A stretch of DNA of 57,538 nt from Rikenellaceae bacterium (GTDB taxonomy: Bacteria; Bacteroidota; Bacteroidia; Bacteroidales; Rikenellaceae): positions 1 through 57,538 of the forward strand of contig JAJBUQ010000002.1 in assembly GCA_020860245.1 (NCBI GenBank). The letters run 5' to 3'. Position 1 is the first letter of the stretch. Each line of letters begins with the position of its first letter. Positions 37,421 to 45,759 of this stretch are shown here, piece after piece. The notes beneath the pieces are model-generated. The model was not told the origin of the DNA. It did not search any database and worked only from the letters and a program-made list of their open reading frames with translations. The position numbers and the translations under genes are program-made.

Positions 37421-38002
37421 TCAACCGAAAATATTGGCCTCGACAAGTTCGCAGATTATATGTCCGATAGTTATCTGGGATTCCTGTACGCGTGGTGTAT
37501 CACTGCTGGGGACATTAAGTAGGATATCGCACAACTTTTTCATCTCTCCCCCGTTGTCCCCTGTTAAACCTATTGTGAAGACTCCCATCTCACGGCATTC
37601 TTCAAATGCCCTGACAATGTTCGCGGAATTCCCGGACGTCGAAATCCCGACCAGTATATCCCCCTTCTTTGCGATTCCGGAGAGTAGTCTTGCGTATGCC
37701 TTCTCAAAACCGTAATCGTTGCTTATGGCCGTCAGGAACGAGGTATTGCAGTGAAGGGCTTCCGACGGAAGAGATGGCCTGTCGAGATAAAACCGTCCGG
37801 AGAATTCCGCTGCGAGATGCTGTGCGTCAGCCGCACTTCCTCCGTTGCCGCAAAAATAAACTGTGCTTCCGTTGTTAAAGGCATTAGTTATAATGTCTAT
37901 CGTCTGCGAAATTTTTTCCATCAGTTTGCGATCCTTTAGTATCGCATTTTTTACTTCCGCAGATTCCGCGAGACGTCTCTCTATATCGTTTATTCTATTC
38001 AT
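37421..38002 (-). CDS. gmhA: Sedoheptulose-7-phosphate isomerase (phosphoheptose isomerase)
   Basis: 193 aa SIS-domain protein. GNGGSAADAQHLAAEFSGRF is the family signature for sugar-phosphate binding; LVGISTSGNSANIVRAFEE is the second SIS motif. It converts sedoheptulose 7-phosphate to D-glycero-D-manno-heptose 7-phosphate in the cytoplasm. Its ATG lies one base after the stop of hddA, and its stop one base before hddC, so the set is a single transcript. Intact. Confidence 0.93.
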   Translation of the reverse strand: MNRINDIERRLAESAEVKNAILKDRKLMEKISQTIDIITNAFNNGSTVYFCGNGGSAADAQHLAAEFSGRFYLDRPSLPSEALHCNTSFLTAISNDYGFEKAYARLLSGIAKKGDILVGISTSGNSANIVRAFEECREMGVFTIGLTGDNGGEMKKLCDILLNVPSSDTPRVQESQITIGHIICELVEANIFG

Positions 38003-38003
38003 T

Positions 38004-39026
38004 TCAAATACTCCATGTGAAGAGTCCGTCCTTCACGAAATTATAAAGTTTGAACTTGCCGTTGAATTTTTCCAGAGCTTTAATTACGTCGTATCTCTTG
38101 ATGTCAGGACAATAGAAAACCATGAATCCACCTCCTCCCGCTCCGGAAATTTTACCGCCGAGCGCACCAGATTCGAGTGCCGTCTTGTATATTTCGTCGA
38201 TTCCTGAATTAGAGATGGAACGAGCCATCCGTTTTTTATACATAAATTCTTCGTGCAATAGTTCTCCCATGCGGTCGATCCGCCCTGTCAGAAGGGCTTC
38301 CTTCATCTCCATGGCCTGCTGTTTCAGGACGTGCATCGCTTCGATAGACGATTTGTTGTCGTTCTGTACGTTGAGCTGCTGCTCCTTAATAATCTCTGCC
38401 GAGAATCTGCTGGTCGAAGTATAGTACAGCAACAGATTGTTCTCCAGTTCGTTTATATGTGTTTTATCTATCCTTAAAGGATTGACTATTACTTTGTCCT
38501 CTCCGAAAAATTCCATATAATTAAATCCGCCGAATGCTGCGGTGTATTGGTCCTGTTTGCCTCCGGCGATGTTTAGCTCGCTGCGCTCGATCTCGTAAGC
38601 CATGTGCGCAATGTCGTAATTCCCAAGCGGAAGTTTGAGCCATTCCGTGAACGCGCCGATTACCGCGACGACAAGAGTTGAGGACGTTCCCAGTCCCGAT
38701 CCTGCCGGTGCATCTACCGACGTACTCAGCCGGAATCCTTCTTTTATGATGCCGTATTTTGCGGAAATATGGTTATAAACACCTTTGAGAATATCCATAC
38801 ATCCGTCAATCGGAAGTTCCGGAGCGAGATCGTATAAGTATTTCTCCCCCCTGTCGAGGGTCTGGAGTATTATTTTTTTGTCCGGAATGGGTTCTATGCT
38901 CGCCCTTGCGTAGAGTGATATAGTCGCGTTCAATACGGCTCCGCCGTAAATATCCGAATAGGGGCTTACGTCTGTTCCTCCTCCTGCAAACCCTATCCGC
39001 AGCGGTGCCTTACTTCTGTATATCAT
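38004..39026 (-). CDS. hddA: D-glycero-alpha-D-manno-heptose 7-phosphate kinase (GHMP family)
   Basis: 340 aa. The N-terminal RSKAPLRIGFAGGGTDVSPY and the GHMP ATP loop DAPAGSGLGTSSTLVVAV match HddA; GGKISGAGGGGFMVFYC is the C-terminal GHMP motif. It phosphorylates heptose 7-phosphate at C1 in the alpha form, which commits the sugar to the GDP pathway rather than to ADP-heptose. First gene of hddA-gmhA-hddC-gmhB. The product, GDP-heptose, feeds capsule, S-layer glycan or O-antigen heptosylation; which one is not shown here. Confidence 0.92.
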   Translation of the reverse strand: MIYRSKAPLRIGFAGGGTDVSPYSDIYGGAVLNATISLYARASIEPIPDKKIILQTLDRGEKYLYDLAPELPIDGCMDILKGVYNHISAKYGIIKEGFRLSTSVDAPAGSGLGTSSTLVVAVIGAFTEWLKLPLGNYDIAHMAYEIERSELNIAGGKQDQYTAAFGGFNYMEFFGEDKVIVNPLRIDKTHINELENNLLLYYTSTSRFSAEIIKEQQLNVQNDNKSSIEAMHVLKQQAMEMKEALLTGRIDRMGELLHEEFMYKKRMARSISNSGIDEIYKTALESGALGGKISGAGGGGFMVFYCPDIKRYDVIKALEKFNGKFKLYNFVKDGLFTWSI

Positions 39027-39055
39027 AAATTCTGTTTCGTAAATCGCTTATTTTA

Positions 39056-39063
39056 CAAAATTA
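39056..39063 (-). promoter_or_regulatory. -7 promoter box for the GDP-heptose operon
   Basis: Minus-strand TAATTTTG fits TAnnTTTG and lies about 30 bp before the hddA ATG. No good -33 element was recognised. Confidence 0.45.
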
Positions 39064-39116
39064 AGAAAACATATCATAATCATGAAATTTTTATTACCGT
39101 CTTCCCCTTTGGAAAT

Positions 39117-39145
39117 AAAAAAAGCTGCCCGTTGGGACAGCTTCG
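39117..39145 (-). terminator. Terminator of the GlsB-like gene
   Basis: On the minus strand, AAGCTGTCCC and GGGCAGCTT form a stem with one bulged T and a 3-nt loop, followed by a run of seven Ts. It also isolates the heptose operon from its upstream neighbour. Confidence 0.85.
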
Positions 39146-39164
39146 TTTATGAAACTTAATAGCT

Positions 39165-39410
39165 TCAGGCTCTCCGTCGGAACAGTGATACTATCCATAA
39201 AAGAACGACTGCACCTATTACTGCACAGATAAGATTACCGAGCAGACTTGTAGTAGCAACTCCGAAAAGTCCGAAGATCCATCCTCCGAGTACACCGCCG
39301 ATGATACCGATTATAATGTTCATCAGGATGCCGTTACCGCTTCCCTTCCAGATCAGGCCTGCAATCCATCCCGCTGCAAGACCGATCAAAATATACCATA
39401 AAAATGCCAT
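39165..39410 (-). CDS. GlsB/YeaQ/YmgE-family small membrane protein
   Basis: 81 aa with three membrane helices rich in glycine (LIGLAAGWIAGLIWKGSGNG, IIGIIGGVLGGWIFGLFG, NLICAVIGAVVLLWIVSLF). This is the transglycosylase-associated / GlsB family, often induced by stress in the inner membrane; molecular role unknown. Monocistronic, with a terminator 20 bp after the stop. Length and pattern are typical. Confidence 0.88.
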   Translation of the reverse strand: MAFLWYILIGLAAGWIAGLIWKGSGNGILMNIIIGIIGGVLGGWIFGLFGVATTSLLGNLICAVIGAVVLLWIVSLFRRRA

Positions 39411-39637
39411 AATTTTTTAGTTTTTAATGTTGATCTGTCAGCTATATTTTCAATAATCACGCCATAATATCCGCAGGGAACATCTAACGGTCCAAACCGC
39501 GCAGCAGCGGCACCGGAAGATTATCTTTGGAAGGGAACCGAATTTTTCTCTGATTTAGTCGGTTAATTGCCGGGAGATTCCGAAAAAATGGAGAAATATT
39601 TGTTATGGAATAATCCGTCACCAATAATATTCACTAT

Positions 39638-40729
39638 ATGATAAAGAAAGTAAAAAATTATAATTCGTTTTTTAGGCAGCTGTTGTTCCTGATGCTTCTT
39701 CTGATAACAGGTTATGTAATTTTCGATCAATTGAGTTTCTTTATAGGATCGTTCCTCGGAGCCATAACCATATATATAGTAGTAAGGAATTCATTTTTCC
39801 GCATTATCGACAACCATAAAGTAAGACCCGGACTCGTGTCTCTTGGCTATGTGCTCGTAGTGACACTGATTCTCGCCGCGCTGGGTTATCTTGTTTATGA
39901 GATAACGGCTTCCGAGATACCTGCGATCGATACCTCGCAGATTATAGGCGAACTAAACAACCTTACCGATAAAGTAAGCAAATTCGTGGGAGTCCGCATC
40001 GCGTCCGAAAATTTAATAACGCAGTCCGGAAATATATTGACAAAATTCCTCTCGTCGATATTGAATACGACGTACAGCTTCGCCATCAACATATTCCTTA
40101 TGATCGTGATCCTCTATTTCCTTCTTGCTAATGCTCATAAACTGGAGAAAAAAATACTTTTATATCAACCGTTCCGGGGAGAGAGCCTTATACTCGTCAA
40201 AGATGAATTCAGGAAGATGATCTTCAGTAATGCCGTGGGGATACCGTTGGTTATGATATCTCAGGGACTTGCGGCAGCATTGATATACTGGCTGTTTGGA
40301 ATGAACCACGTATTGTTGTGGGCATTCGTAACTGCGTTATGCGGACTTCTCCCTATGGTCGGCACATCGCTTGTTACCGTTCCGCTGGGAATCTATATGA
40401 TAGTTACCGGACATGAACTGCGTGGAGTGATCATGATTATCTGCGGACTGTTCATTATAGCTAATGTTGACAATCTTACAAGGATTGTACTTATGAAGAG
40501 AGTCGCCAATACGCATCCCTTGATAATTATATTCGGTGTACTTCTGGGCATTCCCCTGTTCGGATTCTGGGGAATAATCTTTGGGCCCCTTTTAATATCC
40601 GGATTCCTCCTTCTTATAAGGATTTATTATTACGAATACAGGCTGATAAACCCATGCGAAGAGGGGGATACTGAAGAATGTGCAAAACAGGAGAAAAAAA
40701 TTATCGATCCAGACAGCGATCCTGTATAA
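39638..40729 (+). CDS. AI-2E family transporter (PerM-like)
   Basis: 363 aa with about seven to eight membrane segments. The family layout is clear: two N-terminal helices, a soluble segment, then ILYFLLANAHKLEKKI, FRKMIFSNAVGIPLVMISQG and LWAFVTALCGLLPMVGTSLV with the conserved PxxG/GxxLV region. Members move small molecules or ions; AI-2 export is shown only for some, so the name should not be read as quorum sensing. It stands upstream of a small membrane ORF on the same strand. Confidence 0.88.
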   Translation: MIKKVKNYNSFFRQLLFLMLLLITGYVIFDQLSFFIGSFLGAITIYIVVRNSFFRIIDNHKVRPGLVSLGYVLVVTLILAALGYLVYEITASEIPAIDTSQIIGELNNLTDKVSKFVGVRIASENLITQSGNILTKFLSSILNTTYSFAINIFLMIVILYFLLANAHKLEKKILLYQPFRGESLILVKDEFRKMIFSNAVGIPLVMISQGLAAALIYWLFGMNHVLLWAFVTALCGLLPMVGTSLVTVPLGIYMIVTGHELRGVIMIICGLFIIANVDNLTRIVLMKRVANTHPLIIIFGVLLGIPLFGFWGIIFGPLLISGFLLLIRIYYYEYRLINPCEEGDTEECAKQEKKIIDPDSDPV

Positions 40730-40798
40730 TGGATTGATATTTGCATCAAGAGGGTAGTCGATATAAAATAAATGGATTAACAAATAAAATACACAGTT

Positions 40799-40939
40799 AT
40801 GAGAAATAAAATTTTATTAGGATTTTGGGCCGGAGCAATTCTCGGTATAGTCTCAGCCATATCGTTATTTTCGGATAAACCTGTATCGAAGCGTGAAGTC
40901 AGAAAAATGGTAAAGGAAGAGGCCGGAAAAAGTAAGTAA
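40799..40939 (+). CDS. Small single-span membrane protein, 46 aa
   Basis: ATG at 40799 encodes MRNKILLGFWAGAILGIVSA and then a Ser/Lys-rich tail ending AGKSK. One glycine-rich membrane helix (residues 5-24) is followed by a charged tail (KREVRKMVKEEAGK), a layout seen in small YtxH-type proteins. It sits 69 bp after the AI-2E permease and a hairpin follows its stop by 6 bp, which supports a real gene. Function unknown. Confidence 0.6.
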   Translation: MRNKILLGFWAGAILGIVSAISLFSDKPVSKREVRKMVKEEAGKSK

Positions 40940-40945
40940 CCAGAC

Positions 40946-40972
40946 AAATCCCGATTTCTAAAATTGGGATTT
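40946..40972 (+). terminator. Hairpin/terminator after the small membrane ORF
   Basis: A 12-bp stem with one G-U wobble (40946-40957 with 40961-40972) and a 3-nt loop. The following T-run is weak, so termination may be partial. The next gene starts 16 bp later. Confidence 0.6.
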
Positions 40973-40988
40973 ATTATGAATAATTTAC

Positions 40989-42587
40989 ATGGAGAGAAAA
41001 TATAGAAATACGATTTTTATCGTTTGCGGTATAATTGCCTTTATATTTATTGCGGTATTCGGAACCGAATTGTGGCTGGAACATAAAATAAAACAAATAA
41101 TCAGGACCGAACCCGCATCGCTTGTAAACGGGCAGTACGATGCGGACGCAGGCAGAGTGACCGTAAACCTTATAAACCGCACGGTTGTTCTCGGCGATGT
41201 AATTATTAAGGGTGCGCAGTCCGGGAATTCACTCGGAGATTCTCTTCTGCGTTCGGTAGATCTGAAATGCAAAAGTCTTGCGCTTAGCGGTATAAAATTC
41301 AGTAAAAAGAATGGAATACGCAGAATATCCGTAAAAAAAATCAGTGTTGTTAATCCAGATGCCGTAATAGCCGTTAATTCCGGTATCTCCCGGAAGCCCA
41401 AAGAAAAAAGGGATAATCCGAAAGTAGTTCTCGACGATCTGAGTTCGTCGGATATAGAAATCAAAAACGGTAACATCCAAGTCGAGTCATGGACAGGAGG
41501 GGTGAAAGAAATATATACCCTTAAAAATCTGAATCTCAGGGCTGCGGATCTCGATCTGGACTCGCTGGGTTCAGTCACCCCCCATGTCAGTGGTGATGTG
41601 AGAGTATCCGCAGGAAAATTTACCTACCAGTTTCAAAGCGGAATGATGCTTCTTGACGTAAATGATTTTACTTTGAATACCAAAAAAGGAACTTTTGCGG
41701 TCAGTTCCGTAAACCTTGATCCGCAGGAGAAAAAATACGATTTTGCTTATAAAGATCCTGAGCACTCGGACTGGACCAAAATTTCTACCGGTAAAATTAC
41801 AGGCAGGGGATTGGATATCAATAAATATATAACGGAGAAGATACTAAAAATCGATAGTATAGCTATTGCAGGAGTGGACGTGGAGAGCTATAAAAATCGT
41901 AAGATCCAGGTCCGGAATAAAATTAAGCCTCTATTCTACGAATCTTTGCAGAAATCCGATGTTAAGATCGATATACCTGTTATCCAAGTAACCGGAATAA
42001 ATGTTACCTACGAGGAGCTTGCCGAAGAGGGAGAATATCCCGGAAGGATAAGATTCAACGACATTAACGGTACATTTTACGGATTGACCAATATTGCAGG
42101 CGGTAGCGGTAAGGAATATTACAAACTCATCGCATCCGGTAAACTGGAAGATGCCGGACAGCTCAATGCAACCTTCCTGTTCCCTGTAAGCCCTTCTACG
42201 AACCACTTCGAAGTCAGCGGAAAGTTAGGTTATATGCAGTTGCGCAATGTTAACGGTATGGTTCAGCCTCTTGCCGACGCCCGAATCGAGGAGGGAGAAA
42301 TTAATAGTTTTGATTTTCATATCAGCGGTACCTCGACACGCTCTTATGTGAGGATGACCTTGCTGTACAGCGACCTTAAAGTTGAGCTTCTCAAAGAGAA
42401 AGACGGAGTCTTTAAAGAACGTAGATTCCTCTCGTTTCTGGCAGATACGTTTGTGATTAAACCCTCCAATCCCCATAGGGGAGATACCCGTAATGTCATG
42501 GCGGAGGCGGACAGAGACCCTTACAGGTCGCAGTTTAACTATCTGTGGAAGTCGCTCCTGGCAGGGATAAAGAAAACGGCGATATAA
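40989..42587 (+). CDS. AsmA/DUF748-like envelope protein
   Basis: 532 aa with one N-terminal membrane helix (TIFIVCGIIAFIFIAVFGTEL), the rest predicted beta-rich and periplasmic. Alternating patterns such as SLALSGIKFSKKNGIRRISV, IEIKNGNIQVESWTGG and EGEINSFDFHISGTSTRSYV resemble AsmA/DUF748/TamB-type repeats, a family tied to lipid movement or outer-membrane upkeep. Residues about 140-200 show the strand-turn units most clearly. The assignment is by pattern and moderate. Its stop is directly adjacent to the stop of the convergent L,D-transpeptidase gene (no gap). Confidence 0.6.
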   Translation: MERKYRNTIFIVCGIIAFIFIAVFGTELWLEHKIKQIIRTEPASLVNGQYDADAGRVTVNLINRTVVLGDVIIKGAQSGNSLGDSLLRSVDLKCKSLALSGIKFSKKNGIRRISVKKISVVNPDAVIAVNSGISRKPKEKRDNPKVVLDDLSSSDIEIKNGNIQVESWTGGVKEIYTLKNLNLRAADLDLDSLGSVTPHVSGDVRVSAGKFTYQFQSGMMLLDVNDFTLNTKKGTFAVSSVNLDPQEKKYDFAYKDPEHSDWTKISTGKITGRGLDINKYITEKILKIDSIAIAGVDVESYKNRKIQVRNKIKPLFYESLQKSDVKIDIPVIQVTGINVTYEELAEEGEYPGRIRFNDINGTFYGLTNIAGGSGKEYYKLIASGKLEDAGQLNATFLFPVSPSTNHFEVSGKLGYMQLRNVNGMVQPLADARIEEGEINSFDFHISGTSTRSYVRMTLLYSDLKVELLKEKDGVFKERRFLSFLADTFVIKPSNPHRGDTRNVMAEADRDPYRSQFNYLWKSLLAGIKKTAI

Positions 42588-43274
42588 TCAACTGAAATCC
42601 GACAGTATAGGACTGCTGCTGAAATATTCAGTGTTGTCCGCATAAATATACAATAATGAGCCCTCTTTAATAACGTCTATAACCGGACGGTTGACCGATG
42701 GAGGCAGAGCAGGGCAGCCGAGACTTCTTCCGAGACGCCCTTGTAATGCGATTACGGAGGGATTGGAGTAATCCGCTCCGTGAATAACTATCGCACGTTC
42801 GTATGCCTTATCGTTTATCCCTTCTTCCAGTCCTTCGAGTCTCAGGGAATATCCGTTGCTGCCGTTGTAAGTCTTACCTGTTACATAGAAGCCGAGCGAA
42901 CTCTTAAATGAACCGCTGGCGTTTGAGAAAGAAGTCGCGTAAGTATCCCCGCTGTTTCTGCCGTGGGCTACATGGGTCCTGAAGAGAACCGTCCGTTCCT
43001 TAAGGTCGATCACGAACATTCTCTCCTCAGTGGAAGGCTTGGTAAAATCGATAAGGGTGAGAATATCTTTTTTATTGATTCCGAGCTTCAGGTTGGCATG
43101 CCAGATCTGCCGGAACGGAAGAAAATCAATGTATTTATCGAGTTCCAGTTCCTTAAACAATTCTTCGCATTCGTCAATGATACCATCTTCGATAACGCCA
43201 GCGGTATCTGGAACAGACGATACGTTTGCAGGATAAAACAAGATTCCTAATAAAATTGAAAAAATTATACGCAT
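42588..43274 (-). CDS. Murein L,D-transpeptidase catalytic-domain protein (YkuD_2 type)
   Basis: 228 aa with a signal peptide (IIFSILLGILFYPANVSS). The C-terminal domain has HVAHGRNSGD, GYSLRLEGLE, AIVIHGADYSNPSVIAL and the catalytic stretch GRLGRSLGCPALP, where the Cys and the HG His form the active site. Periplasmic members cross-link peptidoglycan or attach proteins to it. It has its own -7 box (43295-43302). A second, different L,D-transpeptidase lies directly upstream on the same strand. Intact. Confidence 0.88.
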   Translation of the reverse strand: MRIIFSILLGILFYPANVSSVPDTAGVIEDGIIDECEELFKELELDKYIDFLPFRQIWHANLKLGINKKDILTLIDFTKPSTEERMFVIDLKERTVLFRTHVAHGRNSGDTYATSFSNASGSFKSSLGFYVTGKTYNGSNGYSLRLEGLEEGINDKAYERAIVIHGADYSNPSVIALQGRLGRSLGCPALPPSVNRPVIDVIKEGSLLYIYADNTEYFSSSPILSDFS

Positions 43275-43294
43275 AGCACATTAAAAACGCTATG

Positions 43295-43302
43295 CAAAGA
43301 TA
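43295..43302 (-). promoter_or_regulatory. -7 promoter box for the L,D-transpeptidase gene
   Basis: Minus-strand TATCTTTG, exact TAnnTTTG, about 21 bp before the ATG. A perfect 7-bp inverted repeat GCATAGC/GCTATGC (43271-43277 and 43289-43295) spans from the box to the start codon. Confidence 0.6.
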
Positions 43303-43309
43303 ATTTATT

Positions 43310-44311
43310 TTATTCGATAACAGCAACTAACGTACTCTCCGTGTCAGACCAGTCATAAACAAATTTTGCATGCGAAGTGGCATTCCTGACACACATGTGA
43401 GAACGTGGAATTGTCCCTAAAGTCTGGCTGAATTCTATTTCTCTTGTACTGGGGGCGTTCACCGGAACCCCGTGTACGTAGGCTCCGTTGCAGAACCTGC
43501 TCGCCCACGGAGCATATCCTCCGGTCTCTGTCGAACCGTCTTTGAGGAATATCATTTTAGTCTTCTTCTCCTGGATTACGAATATTCCGAGCGGGGTCTC
43601 ATGTGCATACGGAGGATTCTTTACACCGGTAGTTGCAGAATTCATGCTGCGCACCAGCCATGTATCCCCGTCCTTCTCCAGTGTAGCGATATTTTGATTT
43701 TGTCTGTCAACAAATACTATTTTATTGAATGAAGGGACGGTGTCGATAGTTTTAACGTACCGGGAAGGAACCAGCCATTCCCCGTCGAAATTTATATTCT
43801 TTACAACGGTTGTGTCCGAACCGTTCCGTAAAATCTCTACGAGGAACCCGTCTCTGCCGTATCTCTCCGGAGCCGTCATATCGTCCGGAGTGTAAAGAGG
43901 GACCGACTGGTATCTCTCCACCCCTAAGGTGTCTTCTTTCAATTTATAGGCATTTCTTCGATAATTTTTGACCAAAGGAGCCTCCCCGTTGCTGTTCCTG
44001 CGGTTTTGGAGTATTCTCCATGTTTTATTGCCTGTGGTAAATGTCTCGATATATTCGATTTGTCCCTTGATCTTATTCCACTGAAATTCCCTTGTAGTGT
44101 CTTGATATGGGTAGATATCATCGAGGGTATGGTTATCGTAGATTAGTTGCTTCTCGATCTTCACTACGTATGGAGCTTCGACAACATCTTGGATTAATGC
44201 AGGCGGAACGGAGTCATTCCCGCCCTTATCCGCTACTGTGACGATTGCGGAATTCCTGCACGAAAATATTACCGTAAGAAGCAAGGGTATGGCTGTTAAA
44301 ATTTTATTCAT
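43310..44311 (-). CDS. L,D-transpeptidase lipoprotein (YkuD domain)
   Basis: 333 aa. The leader ends VIFSCRNS, a lipobox. The YkuD domain lies at about residues 205-333: YAHETPLGIFVIQEKKTKM, GAYVHGVPVNAP (catalytic His) and the active-site stretch LGTIPRSHMCVRNATSHAKF (catalytic Cys in SHMC). The N-terminal 200 residues are unassigned. It probably makes 3-3 peptidoglycan cross-links or links proteins to murein in the periplasm. A good Shine-Dalgarno-like AAGGAG precedes the ATG, unusual for this phylum. Intact and next to the second L,D-transpeptidase. Confidence 0.87.
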   Translation of the reverse strand: MNKILTAIPLLLTVIFSCRNSAIVTVADKGGNDSVPPALIQDVVEAPYVVKIEKQLIYDNHTLDDIYPYQDTTREFQWNKIKGQIEYIETFTTGNKTWRILQNRRNSNGEAPLVKNYRRNAYKLKEDTLGVERYQSVPLYTPDDMTAPERYGRDGFLVEILRNGSDTTVVKNINFDGEWLVPSRYVKTIDTVPSFNKIVFVDRQNQNIATLEKDGDTWLVRSMNSATTGVKNPPYAHETPLGIFVIQEKKTKMIFLKDGSTETGGYAPWASRFCNGAYVHGVPVNAPSTREIEFSQTLGTIPRSHMCVRNATSHAKFVYDWSDTESTLVAVIE

Positions 44312-44410
44312 TCTCCTTCGTTATTAATCGATAACGCAAAACCGGTTGCAATTTTATAAAAATATAATAAAAAGTTGAAAATATAGTGAAATAAGTGCGG
44401 ATATTCCAAA

Positions 44411-45369
44411 TTATAAGTTACGCAGCAAAATCCAGATATAAATTATGTATATCAGAAGGAATATTCCACCTTCGATTCTCGATACCTGTCGTTTTTTAAA
44501 AAAGAATGCCGTGGCGAAGAGTAGTACGGCCGACAGAATAACCATCAGCAAATCGCTTATTTTTATCTCTGCGGGATAGAGCGGACTTATAGTGGCACTC
44601 GCTCCTAATACGAGGAATATATTTGAAATGTTCGAACCGAGAATATTACCCAGGGCGAGTTGAGGCTTCTTCTTGATTGCGGAAACTACGCACGATGCGA
44701 GTTCCGGAAGCGATGTACCTAATGCCATTACGGTAATTCCTATAACCGATTGCTAATCCCGAATCTTCTCGATATAATCAATGCGTGGTCCAGGAACAGG
44801 TCGCCACCGTAGATAAGCCCTGCAAGTCCTCCTGCGACGAAGGCTATCGAGAGCCACAGACTTCGTTTTTTTTCCGGTAATCCCTCACTATCGGATTTTT
44901 TACCCGCAGGAGAAGAATAAATCGTATAAGAGAGGAAGACGATGAACAGTGCGAGCAGCAACAATCCTTCCGACCTGCTGATAGAATCGCGGTAAGAATC
45001 TCCCAGAAGACTGTCGGAACAAACGATCAATAGCACCACCGATGCGAGCACCCCGAAGGGAATATCTTTTTTTATATTGTTCGCCGAGAGATCCAACGGA
45101 AGTATAAGTGCGGTAATGCCCAGAATAACAAGCGTATTTACAAGATTCGAACCTATAATATTGCCTACCGACATATCGCTGCTCCCTTTTAGAGCAGCGC
45201 CTATGCTTACTACTAACTCCGGAGCGGATGTTCCTATACCTATAACGGTTATGCCAATCACGAATTCGGAAATACGAAGTCTTCTTGCAAGGTCGGAAGA
45301 ACCGTCCGTAAGGAAGTTTGCCCCTGCGAGTATCAAGGCAAGACCGATTACCAATAATACGAATTCCAT
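44411..45369 (-). pseudogene. Na+/Ca2+ exchanger (CaCA, YrbG-like), frameshifted
   Basis: Two frames together make one CaCA protein of about 320 residues. The first (45369 down to 44740) holds the alpha-1 repeat GIGTSAPELVVSIGAALKGS with VGNIIGSNLVNTL. The second (from 44728) starts ALGTSLPELASCVVSAIKKK with LGNILGSNISNIF, the alpha-2 repeat. The frames meet around 44745-44757, where FGISN should run on into SVIGIT; one missing base explains the break. Both alpha repeats are needed for transport, so the product as written is inactive. It could also be a sequencing deletion. A DUF4377 gene lies 9 bp upstream on the same strand. Confidence 0.85.
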
Positions 45370-45378
45370 TAGATTTAT

Positions 45379-45726
45379 TTACGACCGTCGTTTTGGCATA
45401 TTTTCGGAAGATTTTTTCTCCTTAGAGACGATCTTATGGAGTTTGTATCTTACCGTAGAACGGTCTGCAGGGGGATTCTCGTCAGTCTCTTTGGTTATCA
45501 GGATGACATATTCGTATCCCGGTTCGTATTCGAAATCCTCGATGCCTGAATACCAGTATTCCCAGCTGTCGCTGCCGTCGCGCTTGATAAGGAGGCACTT
45601 CTGCGGTCCCACACCTACGCAGTCGATCTGTTCCGATGCGATTGTCAATTCTTCGGTGTCGGTAGTTTTATCACCGGATGAGGCGAAGAGCCACACCGAT
45701 AAAAGTAAAACGATTAATTTTTTCAT
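45379..45726 (-). CDS. DUF4377 domain protein, secreted
   Basis: 115 aa with a signal peptide (MKKLIVLLLSVWLFASSGDK). The DUF4377 features are visible: IDCVGVGPQKCLLIKRDG with two cysteines, WEYWYSGIEDFEYEPGYEYV, and ENPPADRSTVRYKLHKIVSK. Relatives are usually lipoproteins, but the expected lipid cysteine is absent here (ASSGDK), so it may be released to the periplasm. Function unknown; relatives are linked to heat-shock HslJ-like proteins. Probably co-transcribed with the antiporter 9 bp downstream. Confidence 0.8.
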   Translation of the reverse strand: MKKLIVLLLSVWLFASSGDKTTDTEELTIASEQIDCVGVGPQKCLLIKRDGSDSWEYWYSGIEDFEYEPGYEYVILITKETDENPPADRSTVRYKLHKIVSKEKKSSENMPKRRS

Positions 45727-45759
45727 AGTTGGAGAATAATTATACGTAAAAATAAAACA

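Noticed and set aside
39638-40729. Quorum-sensing AI-2 exporter
   Set aside because: The family name is historical; nothing here supports AI-2 as the substrate.
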